Assembly: GCA_937890525.1 (NCBI GenBank)
Contig: CALADI010000046.1
Coordinates: forward strand, 16,641-80,640
Reading direction: 5' to 3'
From: an uncultured Clostridia bacterium
Lineage (GTDB): Bacteria > Bacillota > Clostridia > Oscillospirales > Oscillospiraceae
DNA length: 64,000 nucleotides
Part shown: one piece after another, positions 33,637 through 41,828 of the stretch
Numbering within the stretch: position 1 is the first letter of the stretch
Layout: every line of letters starts with the position of its first letter
The notes under the pieces: generated by a model
What the model saw: the letters and a program-made list of their open reading frames with translations, nothing else
Databases searched by the model: none
What the model was told of the DNA's origin: nothing
Program-made: the position numbers and the translations under genes

Positions 33637-33665
33637 ATAATAACACGAAAACGGTAAAATGTCAA
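33637..33665 (-). promoter_or_regulatory. Promoter of the pyr operon
   Basis: On the minus strand TTGACA (33660-33665), a 17-base spacer and TATTAT (33637-33642). Transcription would start about 27 bases before the pyrC start codon. That is too short for a PyrR-type attenuator, and no such hairpins are present. Confidence 0.85.
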
Positions 33666-33716
33666 TAGCTTACGGCTGAAATTTGGCGGATCTTTGCCGG
33701 GGGCAGACAGACGGAT

Positions 33717-33746
33717 GCCGGGTGCAGCGATTCTGCCGCACCCGGC
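33717..33746. other. GC-rich hairpin downstream of the PH-like gene
   Basis: A 9 bp perfect stem (33717-33725 with 33738-33746) starts nine bases past the stop of the minus-strand gene at 33755. It lacks a T-run, so termination is possible but not clear. It lies upstream of the pyr promoter. Confidence 0.45.
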
Positions 33747-33754
33747 TAAGGGAT

Positions 33755-34165
33755 TTATTCCGAATCGTCCTGTTCGTCGAGATCGGGATCGTCCTCCGCA
33801 TCTGCAGAGGAGGTGGAGACTTCGTTGACCCGTACCCGGCGGCGGATCTTCATCTCCTCCACTTGGGTATGGATCAGTTCTTTGACCCCGGCGGGATCCT
33901 TCACATTCTTGATCTGAAGCACCGGCTGGGATTTGTCAGAAGAGGTGACCACAATGGTGCCCACGCCGAAGATGCGCTGCCCCAGAGAGCGGCTCAGGGA
34001 CAGATCCCGCACACGATACAGCAGGATCTCCTCATCCCTGATGTTCAGAAGTCCCGTGGAAAGAAACAGGCGATCGTCGGATACTGCATAACGGGTGAAA
34101 CTCAATGGCAGCCCAAGATAGCGCTTGCGATCTTTCCAGATGTATTGTGCTCCGTTGAAACCCAT
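33755..34165 (-). CDS. Bacterial PH-like (bPH2/DUF304-type) domain protein
   Basis: A 136-residue protein without a membrane segment. Its first 100 residues (YIWKDRKRYLGLPLSFTRYAVSDDRLF, LLYRVRDLSLSRSLGQRIFGVGTI) match the beta-rich pattern of bacterial PH/DUF304 domains, with the frequent RDL and GTI motifs. The last 25 residues are strongly acidic and probably disordered. Function is unknown. Most DUF304 proteins are membrane-linked, so a soluble form is slightly unusual. It has its own consensus promoter (34189-34217). Confidence 0.8.
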   Translation of the reverse strand: MGFNGAQYIWKDRKRYLGLPLSFTRYAVSDDRLFLSTGLLNIRDEEILLYRVRDLSLSRSLGQRIFGVGTIVVTSSDKSQPVLQIKNVKDPAGVKELIHTQVEEMKIRRRVRVNEVSTSSADAEDDPDLDEQDDSE

Positions 34166-34188
34166 AAGGATCCCCTCCTTTTTTCTAT

Positions 34189-34217
34189 ATTGTATCGCCA
34201 GAGGGATAGGCTGTCAA
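34189..34217 (-). promoter_or_regulatory. Promoter of the PH-like gene
   Basis: On the minus strand TTGACA (34212-34217), a 17-base spacer and TACAAT (34189-34194). The -35 box begins one base past the spoIVA stop codon. Confidence 0.8.
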
Positions 34218-34218
34218 G

Positions 34219-35682
34219 TTATAGAATGATGCAGATCAGTCCGGAGGCTCCTTCGTTGATGATCCGGCACAGAGAACCCCGGAATTTCTCCTGTACCTCC
34301 TGCGGGGTACGCAGGAGCTTGGCATTCAGCCCCTCCCGGATCAGATCGTAGACGGATTTGCCGAAGATGTTGCTCTCCCACAGCTTTTCCGGTTCTTCTC
34401 CAGTGAGGTACTCGATCAGATCCTGGGACTGCTTTTCATCGCCCACCATGGGATTGATCTCCGTGTCGATGTCCACCCGGATCATGTGGATGGATGGAGC
34501 GCCGGCTTTTAGCTTGACGCCGTAGGCAGAGCCCTTCTTCAGGACTTCCGGCTTTTCCAGCGTCATTTCCTCGGCGCTGGGCATGACCACGCCGTAGCCG
34601 GTGGTGCGTACTGCGGTGAGGGCGTCGGAGATGCGGTCGTATTCCTGCTTCACATGGGTCAGTTCTCCCAGCAGCGCCATAAGGTCGGCATCGTTCCGGA
34701 TGGGTACGCCGGTTCGGGCGCTGAGGGTCTCGTAATACAGGTGCTCGGGCAGACGCAATGAGCAGCTGATGGTACCGGTTGCAGGATCGATCTCGTCCAG
34801 ATCCACCTGCTGGATCTGCTCCTGCTCAGAAAGTCCCTGCAAGGCCATCTCCGCCTGACCGAGGGTATGGATCTTTCCGGCCTGTGTCAGCAGGGCTTGG
34901 TAGACGGCTTGCTTGAGGGGGTGCTCCAGTTCTAGACCGTCCACCCATCGGGGCAGGCGGACTCGGAGCTGCCCAAGAGGAAAGGCATAGAGCAGATCCT
35001 GCAGCAGCGCCACGATCCCATCGGCGCCAATGGCTTGGCAGTCGGCAATGGCGGCATCCACATCGAACTCCGCTTTAAGCTGCTGGCGCAGCTCGGATGC
35101 TGCGGCTCCGTTGGGATCTGCGGTGTTGATGATGGTGAGAAACGGTTTGCCGGTGGCTTTGATGTCCGTAATGGCACGGCGCTCCGCCTGAATATAGTCC
35201 TGCCGGGGAATGTCGGTGATAGAGCCGTCGGTGGTCACCACGATGCCGATGGATGCGTGATCGTCCATTACCTTTTTGGTGCCGATCTCCGCCGCTTCGG
35301 TCAGAGGGATGGGATGGTCGGCCCAAGGTGTAGAGATCATCCGGGGCTTGTCACCTTCCATGGCTCCCACGGCGCCGTCTACCATGTACCCAACCGAATC
35401 GATGAGCCGCACCCGCAGCTTGGTGGCGCCGTCGGGGCAGATCTCCACCGCATTTTCCGGGACAAACTTGGGCTCGGAGGTCATGATGGTTTTTCCGGAT
35501 CCGCTCTGGGGCAGCTCATCCTTGGCCCGTGCCGCCAGATTGGCATCAGAGATGTTGGGGATGACCAGAGTCTCCATCATCCGTTTGATGAGCGTGGATT
35601 TGCCGGTACGCACCGGACCCACCACGCCGATATAGATGTTGCCGCCGGTTCTTGCGGCCAAGCTTGCATAAAAATTTTCCAT
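34219..35682 (-). CDS. spoIVA: Stage IV sporulation protein A
   Basis: A 487-residue ATPase that polymerises on the forespore surface as the base layer of the spore coat. The Walker A motif GPVRTGKST is at residues 22-30, and the TRAFAC-like switch segments are present (RLIDSVGYMVDGAVGAMEGD). The long helical middle and C-terminal domains match the family, whose usual length is about 490. GAGGAGG precedes the ATG at 35682. A sigma-E-like -10 (CATACCCT on the minus strand) lies about 50 bases upstream without a clear -35. It shows that the organism belongs to an endospore-forming lineage. Confidence 0.95.
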   Translation of the reverse strand: MENFYASLAARTGGNIYIGVVGPVRTGKSTLIKRMMETLVIPNISDANLAARAKDELPQSGSGKTIMTSEPKFVPENAVEICPDGATKLRVRLIDSVGYMVDGAVGAMEGDKPRMISTPWADHPIPLTEAAEIGTKKVMDDHASIGIVVTTDGSITDIPRQDYIQAERRAITDIKATGKPFLTIINTADPNGAAASELRQQLKAEFDVDAAIADCQAIGADGIVALLQDLLYAFPLGQLRVRLPRWVDGLELEHPLKQAVYQALLTQAGKIHTLGQAEMALQGLSEQEQIQQVDLDEIDPATGTISCSLRLPEHLYYETLSARTGVPIRNDADLMALLGELTHVKQEYDRISDALTAVRTTGYGVVMPSAEEMTLEKPEVLKKGSAYGVKLKAGAPSIHMIRVDIDTEINPMVGDEKQSQDLIEYLTGEEPEKLWESNIFGKSVYDLIREGLNAKLLRTPQEVQEKFRGSLCRIINEGASGLICIIL

Positions 35683-35775
35683 AGCCAGCCTCCTCATTCC
35701 GGCAGGAGGCTTGCTCCTGCCCTTGGTAGAAGAAGGGTATGTGATTCGCAGGCAAAATAGAACCGGCTGGACAGA

Positions 35776-36720
35776 TCAATGCTGAGAGGCAGCCTGGATG
35801 TAGTGGGAATTGATCTGCTCGGTGAATTCCAGCGCTGCATTGTATCCCATTTTCCGCTGGCGGTTGTTCATGGCGGCAACCTCTAGAATGACTGCCAGAT
35901 TTCTGCCGGGGGTAATGGGAATGGTGTTCAGGGGCACTTCGACGCCCAGAATTTCCATGTGGTTGTCCTCAAGACCCAACCGGTCATAGGCGTGATGGTT
36001 GTCCCAAGGGACGATCTCCACCACCAGATTGATCTCGTTTTCCGATTTGACCGCACCTACACCGAAGAGTTTCGCCACATTGATGATGCCGATGCCCCGC
36101 AGTTCCACATAGTTCTGGATCAATGGGGGAGCGGTGCCGATCAGAGAAGTGGGACTGACCCGCTTGATCTCTACTGCGTCGTCTGCGATGAGACGGTGTC
36201 CGCGTTTCAGCAGCTCAATGGCGGCTTCGCTCTTGCCGATGCCGCTTTCGCCGATGAGCAGCACGCCCTCGCCGTAGACCTCCATGAGCACGCCGTGCCG
36301 GGTGATCCGGGGGGCGAGTTCTGAATTCAGGTAGGTGATGATGGAAGAGACGATATTGCTGGTGGACTGATGGCAACGCAGCAGGGTCACATTATGCTTC
36401 TTCGCCATCTCGATGCATTCGGCGCTGTGTTCCATCCCCCGGGATACAAGAAGAGCAGGGAATTTGTAACGGAACAGCCGGTCAAACACGATCCGCCGCT
36501 CGGCGGAGGAGAGCTTGTCCAGATAGCTCATCTCCACATTGCCCACCACTTGAAGCCGCACCGGCTCAAAGTGGTCGAAATACCCGGAAAGCTGCAAGCC
36601 GGGACGGGCAATGTCCGCAACGGTCAAACGGATCTTCTCGTAGTCGGTGGCGGCATAGGTGACCTCCAGATTAAATACATGAACAAGCTGCGTCAGAGGA
36701 ACGCTGTAATTCTCAGGCAT
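35776..36720 (-). CDS. hprK: HPr kinase/phosphorylase
   Basis: A 314-residue bifunctional enzyme that phosphorylates and dephosphorylates HPr on Ser46, controlling carbon catabolite repression. The C-terminal catalytic domain has Walker A GESGIGKSEAAIELLKRGHR, the catalytic HRLIADDAVEI and the signature YVELRGIGIINVAKLFG. The N-terminal domain is complete. It is transcribed from its own promoter at 36754-36781, divergent from rpmB. Confidence 0.95.
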   Translation of the reverse strand: MPENYSVPLTQLVHVFNLEVTYAATDYEKIRLTVADIARPGLQLSGYFDHFEPVRLQVVGNVEMSYLDKLSSAERRIVFDRLFRYKFPALLVSRGMEHSAECIEMAKKHNVTLLRCHQSTSNIVSSIITYLNSELAPRITRHGVLMEVYGEGVLLIGESGIGKSEAAIELLKRGHRLIADDAVEIKRVSPTSLIGTAPPLIQNYVELRGIGIINVAKLFGVGAVKSENEINLVVEIVPWDNHHAYDRLGLEDNHMEILGVEVPLNTIPITPGRNLAVILEVAAMNNRQRKMGYNAALEFTEQINSHYIQAASQH

Positions 36721-36753
36721 TGCTTGATCCTCCCAATCAAAATAGATAGTACT

Positions 36754-36781
36754 ATTATATCAGTTCCCGTTTCAATGGCAA
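36754..36781 (-). promoter_or_regulatory. Promoter of hprK
   Basis: On the minus strand TTGCCA (36776-36781), a 16-base spacer and TATAAT (36754-36759), 33 bases before the hprK ATG. Confidence 0.7.
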
Positions 36782-36816
36782 CCACAAAAATAAAAAGAAA
36801 AACTTGAAAAAAACAC

Positions 36817-36845
36817 TTGCATTTTCCAGAATTATTTGATATCAT
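36817..36845 (+). promoter_or_regulatory. Promoter of rpmB
   Basis: TTGCAT (36817-36822), a 17-base spacer and TATCAT (36840-36845). The block from CACTTGCATT to CAGAA and the TGAGCG just after the -10 echo the rpmE promoter. Confidence 0.75.
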
Positions 36846-36849
36846 ATTT

Positions 36850-36904
36850 GAGCGCCCGTATGGGCGGCTTTGATTTAATTATTTACGGATGGGAGGTGCA
36901 ACGA
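36850..36904 (+). promoter_or_regulatory. rpmB 5' leader with GC hairpin
   Basis: A seven-pair stem with one bulged G and a GTAT loop (36851-36857 with 36862-36869) opens the leader. An AT-rich stretch and GGGAGGTG before the ATG follow. It occupies the same position as the hairpins of the rpmE leader. Autoregulation by L28 is a guess. Confidence 0.45.
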
Positions 36905-37093
36905 ATGGCGAAGTGTGATTATTGTGGTAAGGGTGTTACCTTTGGTATCAAGGTTTCTCACTCTCACAGACGCTCCAACCGCACCTGGAAGCCCAATGTC
37001 AAGCGGGTCAAGGCGGTTGTCAACGGTACTCCGTGCCATGTGTACGCTTGTACCAGATGCCTCCGTTCCAACAAGGTTGAGCGTGCAGTCTGA
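36905..37093 (+). CDS. rpmB: 50S ribosomal protein L28
   Basis: A 62-residue L28 with two zinc-type cysteine pairs (CDYC and CTRC) and the core SHSHRRSNRTWKPNVKRVK. GGGAGGTG precedes the ATG at 36905. It is a single-gene unit with promoter, leader and terminator. The cysteine-containing form is usual for many Firmicutes and depends on zinc for folding. Confidence 0.95.
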   Translation: MAKCDYCGKGVTFGIKVSHSHRRSNRTWKPNVKRVKAVVNGTPCHVYACTRCLRSNKVERAV

Positions 37094-37107
37094 TTACGGC
37101 ACAATAA

Positions 37108-37140
37108 ACGGTATCATCTTCGGATGATACCGTTCTTTGT
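37108..37140 (+). terminator. Terminator of rpmB
   Basis: A perfect 11 bp stem (37108-37118 with 37123-37133) closed by a TTCG tetraloop with C-G closing pair is followed by TTCTTTGTTT. This is a textbook intrinsic terminator. Confidence 0.92.
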
Positions 37141-37183
37141 TTATATGCCTAATTTGCAAACAGGAACATAAGGAGGATACGGG

Positions 37184-37747
37184 ATGAAACCGAGAGAGTT
37201 TTTGGATATGCTCCATGTGGCGGAGCGGCTGAAGGACACCACACGCCATTGCACCACCTCCGGCGGACGGCCGGAGAGCGTAGCGGAGCATAGTTGGCGG
37301 ATCAGTCTGATGGCGATGCTCCTTCAGCATGAGTTTGCCGGTCTGGATATGGATAAGGTCATCCGCATGTGCCTGATCCACGATCTGGGGGAGTGCTTCA
37401 CGGGGGATATCCCCTCGTTTGAAAAAACAGAGCAGGACACCCAGCGGGAGGATGCACTGCTGCATCAATGGGTGGAAGGGCTGCCCGTTGAGGTAAGCCG
37501 GGACTTGACGGCGCTTTACCGGGAAATGGACGAATTGCAGACTCCGGAAGCGAAACTCTATAAGGCGCTGGATAAGCTGGAAGCGGTGATCCAACACAAT
37601 GAGTCGCCCCTTTCCACCTGGTCGGAGAATGAGTATCAGTTGAATCAGACCTATGGCACCGAGCAGGTTGCGTGTTTCGAGTGGCTGGCCGATCTGCGTC
37701 GGGAGATGAAGCAGGACACTCAACAGAAGATCCAAAAGGGAATATGA
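37184..37747 (+). CDS. HD domain hydrolase (HDDC2/YfbR-like 5'-nucleotidase type)
   Basis: A 187-residue HD-superfamily protein. Metal-binding residues appear as SVAEHSWRISLM (His), CLIHDLGECFTGDIP (His-Asp) and the late Asp in ALDKLEAVIQHNE. The pattern EHS...HDLGE is that of YfbR/HDDC2 enzymes, which dephosphorylate deoxynucleoside monophosphates. The substrate here is inferred. AAGGAGG precedes the ATG. It lies alone between two terminators. Confidence 0.87.
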   Translation: MKPREFLDMLHVAERLKDTTRHCTTSGGRPESVAEHSWRISLMAMLLQHEFAGLDMDKVIRMCLIHDLGECFTGDIPSFEKTEQDTQREDALLHQWVEGLPVEVSRDLTALYREMDELQTPEAKLYKALDKLEAVIQHNESPLSTWSENEYQLNQTYGTEQVACFEWLADLRREMKQDTQQKIQKGI

Positions 37748-37783
37748 AAAGATCCGCCGTGTTATCTACGGCGGATCTTTTTG
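37747..37783. terminator. Terminator between the HD gene and gpsA
   Basis: A perfect 14 bp stem (37747-37760 with 37768-37781) with a seven-base loop overlaps the last base of the HD stop codon and runs into a T-run. A-rich 5' bases give a T-run on the other strand, so it can also end gpsA transcription. Confidence 0.85.
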
Positions 37784-37796
37784 CGATTTAGTGGGG

Positions 37797-38792
37797 TCAG
37801 AGCCAGCCTGCGTCCTCGCTTTCGGGTTTCTTGTCCCGCAGCAGCAGCCCACGCACCACTTCACCGGCGTCTGCATTGTCATAAAGCACCCGGTATGCAG
37901 CGTTGATGATGGGCATCTCGACCCCCAAAGAGCGGGCCAGTTCCCATGCAGAGCGGGAAGCGTAGTACCCCTCCACCACGGCACCGATCTGCTTCATGGC
38001 TGCATCGGGAGACATACCCTGACCAATCAGGATACCAGCCCGGCGGTTTCGGGAGTGCATGGAGGTGCAGGTGACGATGAGATCGCCGATGCCGGCAAGA
38101 CCGGCGAAGGTTTCCTTATTGGCACCCATGGCAACTCCCAGACGGGCGATCTCGGTCAAACCTCTGGTCATCAGCATGGCCTTGGTGTTGTCGCCATAGC
38201 CCAGACCGTCGCTGACGCCGGCGCACAGGGCAATCACATTTTTCAGCGCACCGCCCAACTCCGCACCGATGAGGTCGGGGCTGGTGTAGATACGGAAATT
38301 CTCGGTCATGAAGGCGGACTGTACCAGTTCTGCAAGCGACTTTTCCGGACAGGCAGCCACGCATCCGGTGGGGATGGACTTGGCAACTTCTTCTGCATGG
38401 CTGGGCCCGGTGAGAGCCACCACGCAATGCCCGGTCATGGTCTGAACGATCTGGCTCATACGCATCAGCGTGCCGTTTTCGATGCCCTTGGTGACGCATA
38501 CCATTACCGTATTTTCGCTGAGGTGGTCAGCAATGGCGGCGCATACCGAGCGGATGGCAAAAGAGGGGGAGGCGATGACGACCAGATCTTGACCTGCAAC
38601 ACATCTGGGGTCAGAGGTGATGGTCATCTCTTGGGGCAGGGGGATCTCCGGCAAAGCGGGGTTGATCCGGGTGAGCGCCATTTGCTGAGCCTTTTCCGGG
38701 TTGTGAGACCACAATGTGGTCTCATGCCGGGGGCAGACACTCAGCGCAAGGGCGGTGCCCCAGCTTCCGCTTCCGACGATACAAATCTTCAT
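37797..38792 (-). CDS. gpsA: NAD(P)H-dependent glycerol-3-phosphate dehydrogenase
   Basis: A 331-residue enzyme that makes sn-glycerol 3-phosphate from dihydroxyacetone phosphate for phospholipid synthesis. The N-terminal Rossmann motif is KICIVGSGSWGTALAL. The substrate site includes ALTGPSHAEEVAK, GGALKNVIALCAGVSDGLG with the catalytic Lys, and GLAGIGDLIVTC. It overlaps plsY by four bases, placing the making and acylation of G3P in one transcript. Confidence 0.95.
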   Translation of the reverse strand: MKICIVGSGSWGTALALSVCPRHETTLWSHNPEKAQQMALTRINPALPEIPLPQEMTITSDPRCVAGQDLVVIASPSFAIRSVCAAIADHLSENTVMVCVTKGIENGTLMRMSQIVQTMTGHCVVALTGPSHAEEVAKSIPTGCVAACPEKSLAELVQSAFMTENFRIYTSPDLIGAELGGALKNVIALCAGVSDGLGYGDNTKAMLMTRGLTEIARLGVAMGANKETFAGLAGIGDLIVTCTSMHSRNRRAGILIGQGMSPDAAMKQIGAVVEGYYASRSAWELARSLGVEMPIINAAYRVLYDNADAGEVVRGLLLRDKKPESEDAGWL

Positions 38793-39409
38793 GATTTCTT
38801 CCCTTTCTTGAGATGAACCTTGGACTCGGTCCCGTTGAGCAGACGCTTGATATTTCCGCGATGCATGTACAGCGCCATCAGGGCAATGGCGGTGCCCATA
38901 GCTGCGACCATAGGTTCATGCCAATGCAGGACGCAGAACCCAATGCCGTAGGAAACGGCTGCCAGAACAGAGCCAAGAGAAACATACTTGGTCAGGCAGT
39001 AGGCCAGCAGGAAAATCACGATGATCAGAACGGCGATCCTCCAATCCACAGCAAGTGCCACGGCAAGACCGCAGACGATGCCCTTTCCGCCCCGGAATCC
39101 CAGCAGAGCGGGGAAGTCGTGCCCTAAGCTGACGCAGAAACCGCCCAGCATAGCGCCCTCGGCAGAAAGATCGTAAGGCTGGAGAAGCAGATAGCCCACG
39201 GCGCAGCCCAGCAGGGTCTTGACCAGATCCACCAGAAGCACGAGGAAGGTGCTTTTGCCGCCGAAATTGCGGAAATAGTTGGTCAGACCGGCGTTGCCGC
39301 TGCCATGGGAGCGGACATCGTCATGCTTCAATGCGGAAACAGATACGGCGCCGTTGATATTCCCCAGAAGATAGCCGGTAGCGACGGTGACAAGGATGGG
39401 AAACCACAT
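38789..39409 (-). CDS. plsY: Glycerol-3-phosphate acyltransferase PlsY
   Basis: A 206-residue integral membrane enzyme that acylates G3P from acyl-phosphate. Five membrane segments and the three family motifs are visible: SGNAGLTNYFRNFGGK (motif 1), GHDFPALLGFRGGKG (motif 2) and the late HREN-like HRGNIKRLLNG (motif 3). An ATG at 39418 also exists but is one base from the Shine-Dalgarno; AAGGAGG fits the ATG at 39409 with a ten-base spacer. It lies five bases after der. Confidence 0.94.
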   Translation of the reverse strand: MWFPILVTVATGYLLGNINGAVSVSALKHDDVRSHGSGNAGLTNYFRNFGGKSTFLVLLVDLVKTLLGCAVGYLLLQPYDLSAEGAMLGGFCVSLGHDFPALLGFRGGKGIVCGLAVALAVDWRIAVLIIVIFLLAYCLTKYVSLGSVLAAVSYGIGFCVLHWHEPMVAAMGTAIALMALYMHRGNIKRLLNGTESKVHLKKGKKS

Positions 39410-39414
39410 TTGAA

Positions 39415-40746
39415 TCATTCCTCCTTGTCGCCCTTCTGGCGAATGGTGATCCGTACAGGGGTTCCCTTCAGACCGAATACCTCCCGGATCTGATTTTCCA
39501 GATACCGTTGATAGGAGAAGTGGAACAGCCGGGCGTCATTGCAGAAGATGACAAAATGAGGGGGCTTGGTGCCGGCCTGGGTCATGTAGTAGATCTTCAG
39601 ACGGCGGCCCTTATCGCTGGGGGGCTGGACCCGGGCGGTGGCATCAGCCAGGATGGAGTTCAGCGCACCGGTGGTGATGCGGCTGGTGTTCTGGGTGTGG
39701 ACTTCTTGGATCACGGAGAACAGCCTGTCCACCCGGGAGCCGGTGAGGGCGGAGATGAACACAATGGGGGCATAGGTCATATAGCTCAGAGCATTGCGGA
39801 CTTCGCCTTCCATGTCTCGCATGGTGTTGGTCTCTTTGTCCGTGACGGCGTCCCACTTGTTGACCACGATGATGGCGGCCTTGCCCGCTTCGTGAACCAG
39901 TCCGGCAATTTTGGTGTCCTGCTCGGTGACGCCTTCGTTGGCATCCACAAGGATCAGGCATACATCGCTGCGCTCGATGGCGCTGATGGTGCGCATATTG
40001 GAGTATTTTTCGATGATATCATCGATGCGGCTCTTGCGGCGCATTCCTGCGGTGTCGATGAAGCAGTATTTCCCGGACTCATTTTCAAAATAGGAGTCGA
40101 TGGCATCCCGGGTGGTGCCTGCCACATCGGAAACGATCACCCGCTCCTCGCCCAAGATCCGGTTAAGCAGACTGGACTTGCCCACATTGGGTTTGCCTAC
40201 AATGGCGACCTTAATGGTATCGTCGTCTTCGTCAGACGCATCCTCTTGGGGCAGATGCTCCAGACACCAGTCCAGCAGATCGCCGGTGCCGTGACCGTGG
40301 ATGGCGGAGACTTCAAACAGGTCACCGATACCCAGACTGTAGAATTCGTAGACATCGGGATTCACCGGGCCGATGGAGTCGCACTTGTTCACGGCGACGG
40401 CCACAGGTTTGCCGGATTTGCGCAGCATGGTGGCAACATCCATGTCCGCAGCGGTGACGCCGGATTTGACATCCACCACCATTACGATGGCGTCAGCCAG
40501 CTCGATGCCGATGACAGCCTGACGGCGCATGAATTTCAACATATCGTTCTCGGTGCCCGGCTCGATACCGCCGGTATCTACCAAAGAGAAGGTGCGGTTG
40601 CACCATTCGCAGTCGCCGTAGATCCGGTCCCGGGTCACGCCGGGGGTATCCTCCACGATGGAGGTACGGTGCCCCGTGAGTTTATTAAACAGCATGGACT
40701 TACCCACATTGGGGCGGCCGACGATTGCGATCAGACCCTTTGCCAT
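39415..40746 (-). CDS. der: Ribosome assembly GTPase Der (EngA)
   Basis: A 443-residue GTPase with two G domains, needed for 50S assembly. The first has GRPNVGKSMLFN and NKCD, the second GKPNVGKSSLLN, DTAGMRRK and NKWD, and a C-terminal KH-like domain ends the protein. An acidic linker (DASDEDDDT) separates the G domains. The ATG at 40746 is preceded by AAAGGAG. The der-plsY-gpsA order is conserved in Firmicutes. Confidence 0.96.
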   Translation of the reverse strand: MAKGLIAIVGRPNVGKSMLFNKLTGHRTSIVEDTPGVTRDRIYGDCEWCNRTFSLVDTGGIEPGTENDMLKFMRRQAVIGIELADAIVMVVDVKSGVTAADMDVATMLRKSGKPVAVAVNKCDSIGPVNPDVYEFYSLGIGDLFEVSAIHGHGTGDLLDWCLEHLPQEDASDEDDDTIKVAIVGKPNVGKSSLLNRILGEERVIVSDVAGTTRDAIDSYFENESGKYCFIDTAGMRRKSRIDDIIEKYSNMRTISAIERSDVCLILVDANEGVTEQDTKIAGLVHEAGKAAIIVVNKWDAVTDKETNTMRDMEGEVRNALSYMTYAPIVFISALTGSRVDRLFSVIQEVHTQNTSRITTGALNSILADATARVQPPSDKGRRLKIYYMTQAGTKPPHFVIFCNDARLFHFSYQRYLENQIREVFGLKGTPVRITIRQKGDKEE

Positions 40747-40847
40747 GGGGATCACTCCTTTCAAAGGAAAGATTTATCGGTAGTATTATGCCACAGATCC
40801 CCGGTCAAATCAAGGGATAAGACGGGGCAGGGCGGGATAGGTAAGGA

Positions 40848-40876
40848 AAAAGAGGAAGGCTGGACGCCTTCCTCTT
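40848..40876 (-). terminator. Terminator of the DUF177-rpmF operon
   Basis: An 11 bp perfect stem (40850-40860 with 40866-40876) is followed on the minus strand by TTTTTCC. It lies 14 bases past the rpmF stop codon. Confidence 0.85.
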
Positions 40877-40890
40877 GCGTTTTCCCTTGA

Positions 40891-41076
40891 TTACTCAGCC
40901 TTGGCCTCAACGACCTGACGGCCATTGTAGGTGCCGCAAGCCTTGCAAGCTCTGTGGGGCATAACGGGCTCGCCGCACTTGGGGCAAACAGCTACGCTGG
41001 GAGCGCTCAGCTTCCAGTTGGAACCACGGCGCTTATCGCGGCGGGCGGAAGACACTTTACACTTAGGAACAGCCAT
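40891..41076 (-). CDS. rpmF: 50S ribosomal protein L32
   Basis: A 61-residue L32 starting MAVPKCKVSSARRDKRR, with the zinc finger pair CPKCGEPV and CKACG. AAGGAGG lies before the ATG at 41076. It follows the DUF177 gene by 51 bases on the same transcript, the usual arrangement across bacteria. Confidence 0.95.
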   Translation of the reverse strand: MAVPKCKVSSARRDKRRGSNWKLSAPSVAVCPKCGEPVMPHRACKACGTYNGRQVVEAKAE

Positions 41077-41127
41077 GGGTGACACCTCCTTGGTCGATCT
41101 GCTTTTCAGACAGCATCAATAATGGGA

Positions 41128-41628
41128 TTACTTGTTTAGAAGCTGCTGTAAAGCAGCAAAACGGGGATCGATTTCCTTCTGGCAGTCGCAAGGACCTTCG
41201 TTCAGGTTCTTGCCGCAGCGGCAGCACAGCCCTTTGCAATCTTCGCAGCACAGGAACTTGGTGTCCATGTTCAGGATGAAGACTGTGCGCACGATCTCGT
41301 CGATGTCGGCGAAATTGCCTTCCAGAGGGAAGATCCGCTCATCCTCGTGATCTTCGTCAGCCAATTCCGTCACCAGAACCACATCCAGCGGATAGGTGAG
41401 ATCCTCTTCATACTCGCTGGCGCACCGATCGCAGACCGCCGTGAGATGGGCGGCGATGGTACCCGTTGCCATCAGCACACCGGCTGTATTGCGAACAGTA
41501 CCGCTGGCGGTGACAGGCGACTGCAGAGGGTAGATGGAACCGAAACAAAGGTCACTCAGATCCAAACTGGTGGAGAATTCGCAGCTTGCGCCGGGACAAT
41601 CAATGATTTTTGACAGATCCAGTAGCAT
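41128..41628 (-). CDS. DUF177 (YceD-like) protein
   Basis: A 166-residue YceD/DUF177 family protein, regularly encoded just before rpmF and thought to act in 23S rRNA maturation or accumulation. The family cysteines are prominent: AVCDRCASEYE in the middle and a dense C-terminal group CCEDCKGLCCRCG followed by PCDC. The extra cysteines suggest metal binding. AAAGGAGG precedes the ATG, and a full-consensus promoter drives the operon. Confidence 0.9.
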   Translation of the reverse strand: MLLDLSKIIDCPGASCEFSTSLDLSDLCFGSIYPLQSPVTASGTVRNTAGVLMATGTIAAHLTAVCDRCASEYEEDLTYPLDVVLVTELADEDHEDERIFPLEGNFADIDEIVRTVFILNMDTKFLCCEDCKGLCCRCGKNLNEGPCDCQKEIDPRFAALQQLLNK

Positions 41629-41659
41629 TGCGTATCCTCCTTTCAGTCATGCATTAGAT

Positions 41660-41688
41660 ATTATATGGTGTTTCCCATCATTTGTCAA
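41660..41688 (-). promoter_or_regulatory. Consensus promoter of DUF177-rpmF
   Basis: On the minus strand TTGACA (41683-41688), a 17-base spacer and TATAAT (41660-41665): both boxes are perfect. It lies 31 bases before the start codon. Confidence 0.9.
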
Positions 41689-41743
41689 ACATTATTTTCA
41701 AAAAATCAGGAAAATTCCGAGAATATTTGGGGAATGGTTGCCA

Positions 41744-41772
41744 CTTGACCAATGGTGCCGATTCCATTATCA
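41744..41772 (+). promoter_or_regulatory. Promoter of the RluA-family gene
   Basis: TTGACC (41744-41749), a 17-base spacer and TATCAT (41767-41772). It is divergent from the DUF177 promoter. Confidence 0.7.
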
Positions 41773-41828
41773 TATAAAGCATCCAACGATACGGCGCTGC
41801 CGTGTCCCATTGCCGGAGGAAATGACCC

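Noticed and set aside
33604..33760. PyrR attenuator or riboswitch before pyrC
   Set aside because: The promoter lies only about 33 bases from the gene, and the single hairpin nearby is upstream of it.
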